Below, in pieces: positions 45,738-54,132 of a stretch of DNA of 64,000 nt. The stretch is from Arthrobacter sp. OY3WO11 (lineage in GTDB: Bacteria; Actinomycetota; Actinomycetes; Actinomycetales; Micrococcaceae). Within the stretch, counting starts at the first letter, position 1, and every line of letters begins with the position of its first letter. Made by a program: the position numbers and the translations under genes. The stretch spans positions 3,122,133 through 3,186,132 of the forward strand of contig NZ_LWLP01000001.1 in the NCBI RefSeq assembly GCF_001641125.1, in the 5' to 3' direction. A model generated the notes under the pieces. That model was not told where the DNA came from and made no database searches. It saw only the letters and a list, made by a program, of their open reading frames with translations.

Positions 45738-45744
45738 GCTGGTT

Positions 45745-47163
45745 ATGCGGCTTCTCATTGCCGGCGGCGGGGGTTTCCGGGTGCCGCTGATATACCGGGC
45801 GCTGGCCTCCGGCCGCTTCGCGGGAATGGTCAGCGACCTTGTGCTGTACGACGTCGACCCCGCCCGACTCCAGGCAGTCACCGCCGTCCTGCACAGCATG
45901 CCGGGCGGTCCGGGTGCCCGGGTTCCGGTGCACGCCGCCACTAACCTGCCGCAGGCGCTGGCGGGTGCCGGGATGGTGTTCGCAGCCATCCGGCCCGGCG
46001 CTACGGCAGGGCGGGTGGCGGACGAAAAGGTGGCGCAGGACCTTGGCCTGCTGGGGCAGGAAACAACCGGCGCCGGGGGTATCTCCTACGCCCTGCGGAC
46101 CATCCCGCACATGCTCAACCTGGCACGGCTGATGAAGGAGCACTGCCCGGAGGCCTGGCTGATCAACTTCACCAACCCGGCCGGCATGGTCACCGAGGCG
46201 CTGCTCCCCGTGCTGGGCAGGAAGGTGATCGGGATCTGCGATTCGGCCGGCGGCCTGGTGCAGCGCGCCGCGCGGGCAGCAAACGTGCCGCTGCCGGAGG
46301 GAAGGCTCGACGGCGTGGGCTACTACGGCCTGAACCATCTTGGCTGGCTCTACCGGCTGGAGTCCCGAGGGCAGGACGTGCTGCCGCGGCTGCTCGCGGA
46401 CCCGGTGGCCCTGGCCTCGTTCGAGGAGGGCCGGCTGTTTCCCCAGCCGTTTTTAGCTGGCCTCGGGGCACTGCCCAACGAATACCTCTATTACTACTAC
46501 CGGCGGGACGCCGCCCGCGAGGCTATGCGCGCCATGGCCCGGACCCGCGGCGAAACCATCCACAGCCAGCAGGAGGAGCTGTACCCGCGGCTGGCCGCCG
46601 CCGGTGCCGGTGCGTTCCGGCTCTGGGAAGAAGCGCGCCGGTCCCGCGAGGAGGGCTACCTGGCCGAAGCACGCAGCCAGGGCGAGGAACGGGACGAGGC
46701 GGACCTGGCCGGCGGAGGCTACGAGCGGGTGGCCCTCGCTGCCATGCGTGCCCTGTCGGGGGCCGGTGACACACAGCTGATCCTGAACACCCGCAACTCC
46801 CCCGCGCCCGTACCGGACGCCGCACCAGGCCCAATCACGGCCCGGCCGGCCGCCCCTGAACCGGCCATTCCGGGGCTGCCGGCGGACGCCGTCGTCGAAG
46901 TTCCCTGCACGGTGACGGCCGCCGGCGCGCTGCCGCTGCCCCAGCAGTCCCCACCGGAACCGCAGCTGGGCCTGCTCCGGCAGGTCAAGAAGGTGGAGCG
47001 GTTGACCGTGCGGGCCGCCGTCGAGGGTGACCGCGAAGCAGCCTTCGCGGCGTTTGCCGGGCATCCGCTGGTGGCTTCGGAGGACCTGGCCCAAGCTTTG
47101 CTGGACGGCTACGAACGGGAGTTCCCCGCGCTCCGGGACCTGTGGCGCCCAGGTGTCCGGTGA
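45745..47163 (+). CDS. glycoside hydrolase family 4 (6-phospho-beta-glucosidase-like)
   Basis: 472 residues. GH4 enzymes cleave glycosides by an NAD- and metal-dependent redox mechanism. The N-terminal dinucleotide motif is IAGGGGFRVPLIYRAL. NFTNPAGMVTEALLP, the metal-ligand region GICDSAGGL and the YGLNHLGW histidine follow. EYLYYYYRRD is also conserved. Between LILNTRN and IPGLPADAVVEVPC there is a Pro/Ala-rich insertion of about 24 residues that family members usually lack. The sugar is not identifiable; the divergent PfkB kinase may act in the same pathway. Confidence 0.85.
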   Translation: MRLLIAGGGGFRVPLIYRALASGRFAGMVSDLVLYDVDPARLQAVTAVLHSMPGGPGARVPVHAATNLPQALAGAGMVFAAIRPGATAGRVADEKVAQDLGLLGQETTGAGGISYALRTIPHMLNLARLMKEHCPEAWLINFTNPAGMVTEALLPVLGRKVIGICDSAGGLVQRAARAANVPLPEGRLDGVGYYGLNHLGWLYRLESRGQDVLPRLLADPVALASFEEGRLFPQPFLAGLGALPNEYLYYYYRRDAAREAMRAMARTRGETIHSQQEELYPRLAAAGAGAFRLWEEARRSREEGYLAEARSQGEERDEADLAGGGYERVALAAMRALSGAGDTQLILNTRNSPAPVPDAAPGPITARPAAPEPAIPGLPADAVVEVPCTVTAAGALPLPQQSPPEPQLGLLRQVKKVERLTVRAAVEGDREAAFAAFAGHPLVASEDLAQALLDGYEREFPALRDLWRPGVR

Positions 47164-47194
47164 GGGAGGAGTAGTGTTTTATCGGATGCGCACT

Positions 47195-47223
47195 CTACCG
47201 GCGCTGCCCGTACACGCCGGTAG
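47195..47223 (+). terminator. hairpin between the GH4 gene and mshA
   Basis: CTACCGGCG and CGCCGGTAG form a 9-bp stem with an 11-nt loop. It ends just before the mshA ribosome-binding site (GGAAGGAGG, 47226-47234). It may end the GH4 transcript or act as a 5' leader structure for mshA. Confidence 0.5.
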
Positions 47224-47238
47224 CCGGAAGGAGGTCCC

Positions 47239-48504
47239 GTGGCACTGATCCGCAGGGTTGCTTTGCTCTCCCTCCACACCTCGCCCATGGAGCAGCCCGG
47301 TTCCGGTGACGCTGGCGGGATGAACGTGTACATCCGCGAACTGGCATCGGCCCTGGCTGAAGCCGGTGTTGAGGTGGAAATCTTCACCCGCTCCACCTCG
47401 GCCAACCAGCCCGCCGTCGAACATCCCGATCCCGGCGTCTGCGTGCACAACGTCCTGGCCGGGCCGCTCAAGAAGATCCCCAAGGAAGACCTGCCTGGCC
47501 TGCTGCACAGCATGGTGGCCGAGATCGAACAGATCCGCCGCCGGCAGCCGCACGGCCGCTACGACGTGATCCATTCCCATTACTGGGTGTCCGGGATTGC
47601 TGGGCTGGAACTGTCCGAGCTCTGGGGCGTGCCGCTTGTGCACACCATGCACACCATGGCCAAGGTCAAGAACCTGCTGCTGGAGTCCGGTGAGCAGCCG
47701 GAGCCGCGGCGGCGTGAACTGGGCGAGCACCGCATTGTGGACGGCGCAGCGCGGCTCATCGCCAATACCAGTGCCGAGGCCGCCGAGCTTGTCTCGCACT
47801 ACGGCGCCACCTACGACCGGATCGACATTGCCCCGCCCGGCGTGGACCTGGGCACCTTCACGCCTGCCTTCAGGGCACGGTCCAGGACAGAGCGGGGCAT
47901 CAGCCCCGGGACGTTCCACCTGGTCTTCGCCGGGCGCATCCAGCGGCTGAAGGGGCCGCAGGTCCTGGTCAAGGCCGCCGCGCTGCTGCGGAAACGGCGG
48001 CCGGACATCGACCTCCGGGTCACCATCCTGGGCTCCTTGAGCGGCAACAAGGAGTTCAACCTCCGGCGCCTGGTGTCGGACGCGGACATGGACGACGTCG
48101 TCACGCAGCTTCCCCCGGTCAAGGCACCTGAGCTTGCAGCCTGGTTCCGCGCGGCGGACGTGGTGGTGATGCCCTCCTTCAGCGAGTCTTTCGGGCTGGT
48201 GGCGCTCGAGGCGCAGGCCTGCGGAACACCGGTGGTGGCCACGCGCGTTGGCGGGCTGTCGCGGGCCATCTTCCACGGCAGGACCGGGCTGCTGGTGGAC
48301 GGCCACCATGCCGCCGACTGGGCCGATGCGCTCGAGGCCCTGTACGACGACCCCGCCACCCGCGAGGACATGGGCCGGGCCGCCGCCATCAGGGCCCAGA
48401 ACTCAGGATGGCAGCGCACCGCCGCCATTACGCTCGAAAGCTATCATGCCGCCGTCGACAACTTCGTGGGAACCCGGCTGGTGCAGGCCTTTCCCGCGTC
48501 CTGA
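47239..48504 (+). CDS. mshA: D-inositol-3-phosphate glycosyltransferase (mycothiol synthesis)
   Basis: 421 residues from GTG 47239, after GGAAGGAGG. It is a GT4 enzyme that joins GlcNAc from UDP-GlcNAc to inositol-3-phosphate, the first step of mycothiol synthesis. Characteristic segments are [48 protein letters not shown] and the GT4 donor motif [20 protein letters not shown]. The inositol-phosphate supplier ino1 lies 3 kb downstream on the other strand. Confidence 0.93.
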   Translation: MALIRRVALLSLHTSPMEQPGSGDAGGMNVYIRELASALAEAGVEVEIFTRSTSANQPAVEHPDPGVCVHNVLAGPLKKIPKEDLPGLLHSMVAEIEQIRRRQPHGRYDVIHSHYWVSGIAGLELSELWGVPLVHTMHTMAKVKNLLLESGEQPEPRRRELGEHRIVDGAARLIANTSAEAAELVSHYGATYDRIDIAPPGVDLGTFTPAFRARSRTERGISPGTFHLVFAGRIQRLKGPQVLVKAAALLRKRRPDIDLRVTILGSLSGNKEFNLRRLVSDADMDDVVTQLPPVKAPELAAWFRAADVVVMPSFSESFGLVALEAQACGTPVVATRVGGLSRAIFHGRTGLLVDGHHAADWADALEALYDDPATREDMGRAAAIRAQNSGWQRTAAITLESYHAAVDNFVGTRLVQAFPAS

Positions 48505-48553
48505 CTGTCCCCTCCACGGAAACCCAACCCCACCCGCCAAGCAAAGGACAACG

Positions 48554-50230
48554 ATGTCTTCCATCCTTAGTGACCTCGAGATTGCCAGAGCGGCCCGGAT
48601 CCGGCCCATCGAGGACATTGCGGCGGCCGCGGGCATCAACGCGGAGGCCCTCGAGCAGTACGGGCGGTACAAGGCCAAGATCGATCCCGTGCGGCTGCAC
48701 GCTCCCGCGCCCGCCGGGAAGGTGGTGCTGGTCTCGGCGATGTCCCCCACACCGGCCGGCGAGGGGAAATCCACCACCACCGTGGGCCTCGCCGATTCGC
48801 TGGCACGGGCAGGCCACAAGGTGATGATCGCCCTGCGCGAGCCTTCGCTGGGTCCGGTCCTTGGCATGAAGGGCGGCGCCACCGGCGGCGGCTACTCCCA
48901 GGTGCTGCCGATGGACGAGATCAACCTCCACTTCACCGGCGACTTCCATGCCATCACGGCCGCCAACAATGCACTCATGGCCCTGGTGGACAACCACATC
49001 TACCAGGGCAACCAGCTTAATATCGACCCCCGGCGCATGACGTTCAAGCGGGTCCTGGACATGAACGACCGCGCGCTGCGGGAGGTCGTTATAGGTTTGG
49101 GCGGGCCCACCCAGGGCATCCCGCGCCAGGACGGGTTCGACATCACCGTGGCGTCCGAGATCATGGCGGTCTTCTGCCTGGCTACGGAGCTGGCGGACCT
49201 TCGCTCCCGGCTCGGCCGGATCACGTTCGGCTACACCTTTGACCGGTCGCCGGTGACCGTGGCGGATCTTGGTGTGCAGGGGGCGCTGACGCTGCTGCTG
49301 AAGGAGGCCGTCAAGCCCAACCTGGTGCAGACCATCGCCGGCACGCCGGCGCTGGTCCACGGCGGCCCGTTCGCCAACATCGCCCACGGCTGCAATTCGC
49401 TGATTGCCACCCAGACGGCACGGCGGCTGGCGGACATTGTTGTGACCGAGGCTGGCTTCGGGGCCGACCTCGGTGCCGAAAAGTTCATGGACATCAAGGC
49501 ACGGACCGGCGGCCTGGCGCCCTCGGCCGTGGTGGTGGTGGCAACGGTGCGGGCACTCAAGATGCAGGGCGGGGTAGCAAAGAATCAGCTCACCGAACCG
49601 AACATCGCTGCCCTCGAGGCGGGGGTGGCCAACCTGCACCGGCACGTCCGGAACGTGGAGAAATTCGGCGTGCCGCCCGTTGTGGCCATCAACAGGTTCT
49701 CCTCCGACTCAGCCGAGGAACTCGACTGGCTGCTGGCGTGGTGCGCGGCAGAGGGTGTCCCGGCCGCCGTCGCCGATGTGTGGGGACGGGGCGGCGGTGG
49801 TGACGGCGGGGATGAACTTGCGGCCCTCGTGGCAAAAACGGTGGCCGGGCCAAACAACTTCCGGCACCTGTACGCGCTGGGGCTGCCGGTGGAGGACAAG
49901 ATCCGGACCATCGCCCAGGAAATCTACGGGGCCGACGGGGTGGACTTCTCCGTGCCGGCCCTGAAACGGCTGGCCGACATCGAGCGGAACGGCTGGGGCG
50001 GCCTCCCGGTATGCATGGCCAAGACCCAGTACTCGTTCACGGACGACGCCTCCCGCCTGGGCGCCCCGAAAGGATTCACCATCCACGTCCGCGACCTGCT
50101 GCCCAAGACCGGCGCCGGATTCATCGTGGCCCTGACCGGTGCGGTGATGACGATGCCCGGGCTGCCCGTTGCCCCGGCGGCGATGCGCATGGACGTTGAC
50201 GGCGACGGCAACCCGGTGGGCCTCGCCTGA
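48554..50230 (+). CDS. fhs: formate-tetrahydrofolate ligase
   Basis: 558 residues from ATG 48554, after AAAGGA. It makes 10-formyl-THF from formate, THF and ATP. The P-loop [14 protein letters not shown] is at 66-79, followed by [36 protein letters not shown] and [16 protein letters not shown], all conserved. It complements the cyclo-ligase at 3.6 kb in one-carbon metabolism. A 32-bp tandem repeat array follows. Confidence 0.96.
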   Translation: MSSILSDLEIARAARIRPIEDIAAAAGINAEALEQYGRYKAKIDPVRLHAPAPAGKVVLVSAMSPTPAGEGKSTTTVGLADSLARAGHKVMIALREPSLGPVLGMKGGATGGGYSQVLPMDEINLHFTGDFHAITAANNALMALVDNHIYQGNQLNIDPRRMTFKRVLDMNDRALREVVIGLGGPTQGIPRQDGFDITVASEIMAVFCLATELADLRSRLGRITFGYTFDRSPVTVADLGVQGALTLLLKEAVKPNLVQTIAGTPALVHGGPFANIAHGCNSLIATQTARRLADIVVTEAGFGADLGAEKFMDIKARTGGLAPSAVVVVATVRALKMQGGVAKNQLTEPNIAALEAGVANLHRHVRNVEKFGVPPVVAINRFSSDSAEELDWLLAWCAAEGVPAAVADVWGRGGGGDGGDELAALVAKTVAGPNNFRHLYALGLPVEDKIRTIAQEIYGADGVDFSVPALKRLADIERNGWGGLPVCMAKTQYSFTDDASRLGAPKGFTIHVRDLLPKTGAGFIVALTGAVMTMPGLPVAPAAMRMDVDGDGNPVGLA

Positions 50231-50241
50231 CCCCTGCGACC

Positions 50242-50401
50242 CTCTCTCACTTGATGTCGGCTTTCCACCGACGCCCTCTCACTTGATGCGCGCTTTTTAC
50301 CGACGCTCTCTCACTTGATGCGCGCTTTTTACCGACGCTCTCTCACCTGATGCGCGCTTTTTACCGACGCTCTCTCACTTGATGCGGGCTTTCCGGCGCT
50401 C
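50242..50401. repeat. five tandem 32-bp intergenic repeats
   Basis: Five back-to-back units of 32 bp start at 50242, 50274, 50306, 50338 and 50370. The core is CTCTCTCACTTGATGCGCGC followed by TTTTTACCGACG. Units 3 and 4 differ by one base; units 1 and 5 are more diverged. There are no unique spacers, so it is not a CRISPR. The last unit forms the final codons and stop of the DUF2306 gene (minus strand). Related sequence occurs in inverted orientation at 51664-51711. Confidence 0.93.
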
Positions 50402-50932
50402 CTCTTGCACTTCCCGCGAGTCAGGGACTCGTGCGGCCGCCGCATTTGCGGTAGCAACGGTCCGCGACCTCCCGCCCACGCGGCCTCCCCGCTTCACTGA
50501 AACGAAGATCACCGCGGTGCTCAGCACCACGAGTCCGCAGACGAACGCAACGGAGGAGGGGTCGGTGGCAAGCAGCTCCGGAATGGCACGGCCCGGCACA
50601 GTCGCCGCAAAGACGAAGGCCACGGCGATGCCGATGTAGCTGCCAATCATGTTTCCCATATGCGAGGCGATATTGCCGCGAACGGCGCTGAGCAGGCCCA
50701 GGCTAACGGTCACGATGGTGAAGGCCGACAGACCGTGCAGCCAGCTGAAATGCCCGTCGGACAGAATCCAGAAACTGCTGAAGCAGACGTAGTACATGGC
50801 AGCCACCCACAGGTAGCCCATGGTGCGGTGGATGCGGTCGCGCCGTTGGCGAAGGATCTGCAAGGGCCCGATGGCCAGAACAAAAAGCGCGGCAACGACG
50901 TGGCTGGCAAGCAGGACATTCCAAGACTCCAT
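50375..50932 (-). CDS. DUF2306 membrane protein
   Basis: 185 residues. Four membrane helices (about 7-24, 41-60, 67-86, 95-113) are followed by a fifth (about 127-146) and a basic cytoplasmic tail. HVVAALFVLAIGPLQILRQRRDRIHRTMGYLW matches the DUF2306 pattern; the histidines in helices 1 and 2 are typical. The function is unknown. TATCCT lies 6 nt before ATG 50932 and coincides with an operator half-site. The last codons (ARIK, stop) are supplied by the 32-bp repeat. It diverges from a MerR-type gene that probably controls it. Confidence 0.8.
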   Translation of the reverse strand: MESWNVLLASHVVAALFVLAIGPLQILRQRRDRIHRTMGYLWVAAMYYVCFSSFWILSDGHFSWLHGLSAFTIVTVSLGLLSAVRGNIASHMGNMIGSYIGIAVAFVFAATVPGRAIPELLATDPSSVAFVCGLVVLSTAVIFVSVKRGGRVGGRSRTVATANAAAARVPDSREVQEERRKARIK

Positions 50933-50938
50933 AGCCTT

Positions 50939-50944
50939 AGGATA
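50939..50944 (-). promoter_or_regulatory. -10 element of DUF2306 gene (leaderless)
   Basis: TATCCT on the minus strand lies 6 nt before ATG 50932 and overlaps the first GGATAG half-site (50940-50945). Confidence 0.45.
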
Positions 50945-50997
50945 GGGCTACTATCCAAACGTGTACATCAGGATAGCCGGGCTCGAATTCACTATCC
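50940..50997. promoter_or_regulatory. paired GGATAG/CTATCC operators between DUF2306 and merR-type genes
   Basis: Two inverted repeats share the same half-site: GGATAG 50940-50945 with CTATCC 50951-50956, and GGATAG 50971-50976 with CTATCC 50992-50997. Half-site starts are 11, 20 and 21 bp apart, near whole turns of the helix. This is the only shared regulatory region of the divergent pair, so it is the likely site of the MerR-type protein. Confidence 0.7.
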
Positions 50998-51025
50998 ATA
51001 GAGACGGGCAGGTAAGGAGATCGGG

Positions 51026-51643
51026 ATGCAGCTCAATGAACTGAGTCAGCGGTCAGGAGTCACACCCGCAAGCATCAAGTACTACCTGCGCGAAGGCCTG
51101 CTGCCGCCGGGTGAGGCCGTTCACGCAACCCGTGCCGAGTATTCAGCCAGGCATCTCGAGCGGCTCGAATTGATTCAGGCGCTCCGCCAGGTCGTGGGCC
51201 TCAACATCGGGCAGATCCGCGGCCTCGTGAAAATGGCCGACGACGGCGTGCCCCGCCTCGATCTCCTTGCTGCGGTCCAGCGGGTGGTGCTGAATCTTGA
51301 AAACTCCACGCCGGCGAGCGGTGGGGAAGCCACGGAGGCGGCGGACGCCGTCGTACGTCTCCGGGGGTGGCCGGATTTCCCAAGTGACGCCAGGAACGCA
51401 CTCACTGCCCACCTGGAGCTGATGGCGAGCCTCAGAATTCCTGTATCTGCGTCAGTTATGGAGACCTATAGCAAGGCGATGGACGATGTTGCCGGACTCG
51501 ACATTGCCGCAACCACCGCTCCGGAGAGCACCGACAGGCTCATACTCACTGCCGCCGTCGGCATGCATATGCACAGCCAGCTACTACTCAAACTCCTGGC
51601 ACTCGCCCAGGCCAGCCACGCCATCCGCCGCTACCACGGTTAA
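51026..51643 (+). CDS. MerR-family transcriptional regulator
   Basis: 205 residues from ATG 51026, after AAGGAG. The N-terminal winged helix is typical: MQLNELSQRSGVTPASIKYY, then LREGLLPPGEAVHATRAEYS and HLERLELIQALRQV. The C-terminal part (about 85-205) is helical with no cysteine cluster, so it is not a metal sensor of the classic kind; it may sense a small molecule. It diverges from the DUF2306 gene over a region with phased GGATAG half-sites and likely regulates both. Composition of this pair looks less GC-rich than its neighbours. Confidence 0.85.
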   Translation: MQLNELSQRSGVTPASIKYYLREGLLPPGEAVHATRAEYSARHLERLELIQALRQVVGLNIGQIRGLVKMADDGVPRLDLLAAVQRVVLNLENSTPASGGEATEAADAVVRLRGWPDFPSDARNALTAHLELMASLRIPVSASVMETYSKAMDDVAGLDIAATTAPESTDRLILTAAVGMHMHSQLLLKLLALAQASHAIRRYHG

Positions 51644-51663
51644 AGGGGCGGCGCTCCCCCACC

Positions 51664-51711
51664 GAAGTGAGAGAGCGCCGCGTGAAAACCCACATTAAGT
51701 GAGAAAGCGTC
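51664..51711. repeat. inverted relative of the 32-bp repeat
   Basis: Read on the minus strand this stretch has GACGCTTTCTCACTTAATG and then, 34 nt on, GCGCTCTCTCACTTC. That is about one and a half diverged units of the array at 50242-50401 in the opposite orientation. The two copies bracket the DUF2306-MerR pair. Confidence 0.75.
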
Positions 51712-51739
51712 CCAGGGGTGGTCAGCTGGACGGACGAAA

Positions 51740-52825
51740 TTAGCGCTCGAGGTCTCCGCGGATGAAGGCTTCCACCTTTTCGCGGGCGAGGTCGTCGTTG
51801 AACTGCTCCGGCGGGGACTTCATGAAGTAGCTAGAAGCGGAGAGCAGCGGGCCGCCGATGCCGCGGTCCAGGCCGATCTTGGCGGCACGGATGGCATCGA
51901 TGATCACGCCGGCGGAGTTGGGGGAATCCCAGACTTCCAGCTTGTACTCAAGCGAGACGGGGGCGTCGCCGAAGTTGCGGCCTTCGAGGCGGACAAACGC
52001 CCACTTGCGGTCGTCAAGCCACTGGACGTAGTCGGACGGGCCGATGTGGACGTCCTTGGCGGCCAGTTCGGCCTCCACGTTGGAGGTGACGGCCTGGGTC
52101 TTGGAGATCTTCTTGGACTCCAGGCGGTCGCGCTCCAGCATGTTCTTGAAGTCCATGTTGCCGCCGACGTTCAGCTGGTACGTGCGGTCCAGGGTGACGC
52201 CGCGGTCTTCGAAGAGCTTGGCCATGACGCGGTGCGTGATGGTGGCGCCGATCTGGCTCTTGATGTCGTCGCCCACGATCGGGACGCCGGCGGCGGTGAA
52301 CTTGTCAGCCCACGCCTTGGTGCCGGCGATGAAGACGGGCAGGGCGTTCACGAAGGCCACGCCGGCGTCAATCGCTGCCTGGGCGTAGAACTCGGCTGCT
52401 GCCTGCGAACCAACGGGCAGGTAGCAGACCATCACGTCAACCTTGGCGTCCTTGAGCGCCTGCACAACGTCAACCGGCTCTTCGGTGGACTGCTCGATGG
52501 TCTCGAGGTAGTACTTGCCGAGGCCGTCGAGGGTGTGGCCGCGCTGGACGGTGACGCCGGTGGGCGGCACGTCAGCGATCTTGATGGTGTTGTTTTCGCT
52601 CGCCAGGATGGCATCTGCAAGGTCAACGCCGACCTTCTTGCCATCAACATCAAACGCGGCGACGAACTCAACGTCACCCACGTGGTACTGGCCGAACTCA
52701 ACGTGCATCAGGCCCGGGATCGTGGCCTTGGGGTCGGCATCCTTGTAGTAGTGGACGCCCTGGACCAGCGAAGCGGCGCAGTTTCCTACGCCGACGATTG
52801 CAACACGAATCGGATGTGAAGACAC
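51740..52825 (-). CDS. ino1: myo-inositol-1-phosphate synthase
   Basis: 361 residues from GTG 52825, with AAAGGAG 4 nt upstream. It cyclises glucose-6-phosphate to inositol-phosphate using NAD. The N-terminal Rossmann motif is [39 protein letters not shown] and the conserved [20 protein letters not shown] region around the active site are actinobacterial-type. The product feeds mycothiol (mshA nearby) and phosphatidylinositol. Confidence 0.95.
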   Translation of the reverse strand: MSSHPIRVAIVGVGNCAASLVQGVHYYKDADPKATIPGLMHVEFGQYHVGDVEFVAAFDVDGKKVGVDLADAILASENNTIKIADVPPTGVTVQRGHTLDGLGKYYLETIEQSTEEPVDVVQALKDAKVDVMVCYLPVGSQAAAEFYAQAAIDAGVAFVNALPVFIAGTKAWADKFTAAGVPIVGDDIKSQIGATITHRVMAKLFEDRGVTLDRTYQLNVGGNMDFKNMLERDRLESKKISKTQAVTSNVEAELAAKDVHIGPSDYVQWLDDRKWAFVRLEGRNFGDAPVSLEYKLEVWDSPNSAGVIIDAIRAAKIGLDRGIGGPLLSASSYFMKSPPEQFNDDLAREKVEAFIRGDLER

Positions 52826-52932
52826 GGAACTCCTTTGAGGACAAACGTCAGCCCGCCGGCGTCGCGTCCAAGAGAGGACGACGGCGGTGCGGCAGGCTCT
52901 GCGCCAAAACGGCGCCATTTCATAGTAACCAA

Positions 52933-52970
52933 CAGAGTGGGACGCGGAGTTGTTCCCTCGTCCCACTCTG
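52933..52970 (-). terminator. hairpin after the aldo/keto reductase gene
   Basis: CAGAGTGGGAC and GTCCCACTCTG form a perfect 11-bp stem with a 16-nt loop, 19 nt beyond the reductase stop and upstream of ino1. Confidence 0.65.
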
Positions 52971-52989
52971 CGGAATCACCGTAACGGAA

Positions 52990-54030
52990 TCAGGCCGGCT
53001 GCTTCCAGAGGTTGATGTCAGACTCCACCGCGAACTCGTCGATGGCATTCAGCTCATCGGCGGTGAACGCGAGGTTGTTGATGGCGGACAGGGTGTCCTC
53101 CAGCTGGGTGACGCTGGACGCACCCACCAGGGCCGAGGTGACAGGCGACCCCTTGGGCTGGTCACGCAGGATCCAGGCGATGGCCATCTGGGCGAGGGAC
53201 TGTCCGCGCCCGGCAGCGATCGCGTGCAGGCCGCGGATCCGGTCCAGCTTCTCCTCGGTGATGGCGTCCTCGGAGAGGAAACGGGCCTTGGCTGCCCGGG
53301 AATCTGCGGGGATGCCGTTCAGGTACCGGTCGGTGAGCATGCCCTGGGCGAGTGGCGAGAAGGCGATGGAGCCTGCACCCACCTGGTCCAGCGCTTCATA
53401 GAGGTTGGGCGAACCGTTCTCCGTCCACCGGTTGAGCATCGAGTAGCTGGGCTGGTGGATGAGCAGGGGCGTCCCGAGGTCCTTCAGGATACGTGCCGCC
53501 TCGATTGTCTGCTCGGGGGTGTAGGAGGAGATGCCCGCGTACAGTGCCTTGCCTGAGCGGACGGCGTAGTCCAGGGCGCCCATGGTCTCTTCCATTGGCG
53601 TTTCCGGATCCGGCCTGTGGCTGTAGAAGATGTCCACGTAATCCAGGCCCATGCGCTGCAGCGACTGGTCCAGGCTGGAGATGAGGTACTTGCGGGAGCC
53701 CCATTCGCCGTACGGGCCGGGCCACATGTAGTAGCCGGCCTTGGTGGAGATGACGAGTTCGTCCCGGTAGGGCTTGAAGTCGTCCTTGAGGTGACGGCCG
53801 AAGTTCGTCTCGGCGGAGCCGTCCGGCGGGCCGTAGTTGTTGGCGAGGTCGAAGTGGTTGACGCCGAGGTCGAAGGCGCGGCGCAGTATGGCCCGCTGTT
53901 CGTCAAAACGTTTGTCGTCGCCGAAGTTGTGCCACAGTCCAAGCGAGATGGCCGGGAGCTTGAGCCCGCTGCGGCCGACGCGGCGGTAGGGCATGGATTC
54001 GTAGCGGTCTTCCGCTGCGGAATAAGTCAT
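52990..54030 (-). CDS. aldo/keto reductase (YghZ/MgrA-like)
   Basis: 346 residues from ATG 54030, after GGAAGG. The family signature is clear: YRRVGRSGLKLPAISLGLW, FDLANNYGPPDGSAE (catalytic Asp-Tyr), the catalytic lysine in VISTKAGYYMWPGPYGEWGS, and YVDIFYSHRPDPETPMEET. The group resembles YghZ/Kv-beta-like reductases that act on methylglyoxal or other aldehydes with NADPH. A hairpin follows the gene. Confidence 0.92.
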   Translation of the reverse strand: MTYSAAEDRYESMPYRRVGRSGLKLPAISLGLWHNFGDDKRFDEQRAILRRAFDLGVNHFDLANNYGPPDGSAETNFGRHLKDDFKPYRDELVISTKAGYYMWPGPYGEWGSRKYLISSLDQSLQRMGLDYVDIFYSHRPDPETPMEETMGALDYAVRSGKALYAGISSYTPEQTIEAARILKDLGTPLLIHQPSYSMLNRWTENGSPNLYEALDQVGAGSIAFSPLAQGMLTDRYLNGIPADSRAAKARFLSEDAITEEKLDRIRGLHAIAAGRGQSLAQMAIAWILRDQPKGSPVTSALVGASSVTQLEDTLSAINNLAFTADELNAIDEFAVESDINLWKQPA

Positions 54031-54079
54031 GCCTTCCATCCTGCCAGCTGTGACACGCGCAACAGGCCAAGGCAGGAAA

Positions 54080-54115
54080 GTTACGCCGCGGGCTGACACC
54101 AGCCCGCGGCGCAAC
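54080..54115 (-). terminator. hairpin ending the trehalose operon
   Basis: A 15-bp stem with one mismatch (54080-54094 with 54101-54115) and loop GACACC lies 17 nt past the treZ stop. Confidence 0.75.
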
Positions 54116-54132
54116 GTTGCCTGAACGGCGTG

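Noticed and set aside
50242..50401. CRISPR array
   Set aside because: The 32-bp units are directly adjacent with no spacers, and no cas genes are present.
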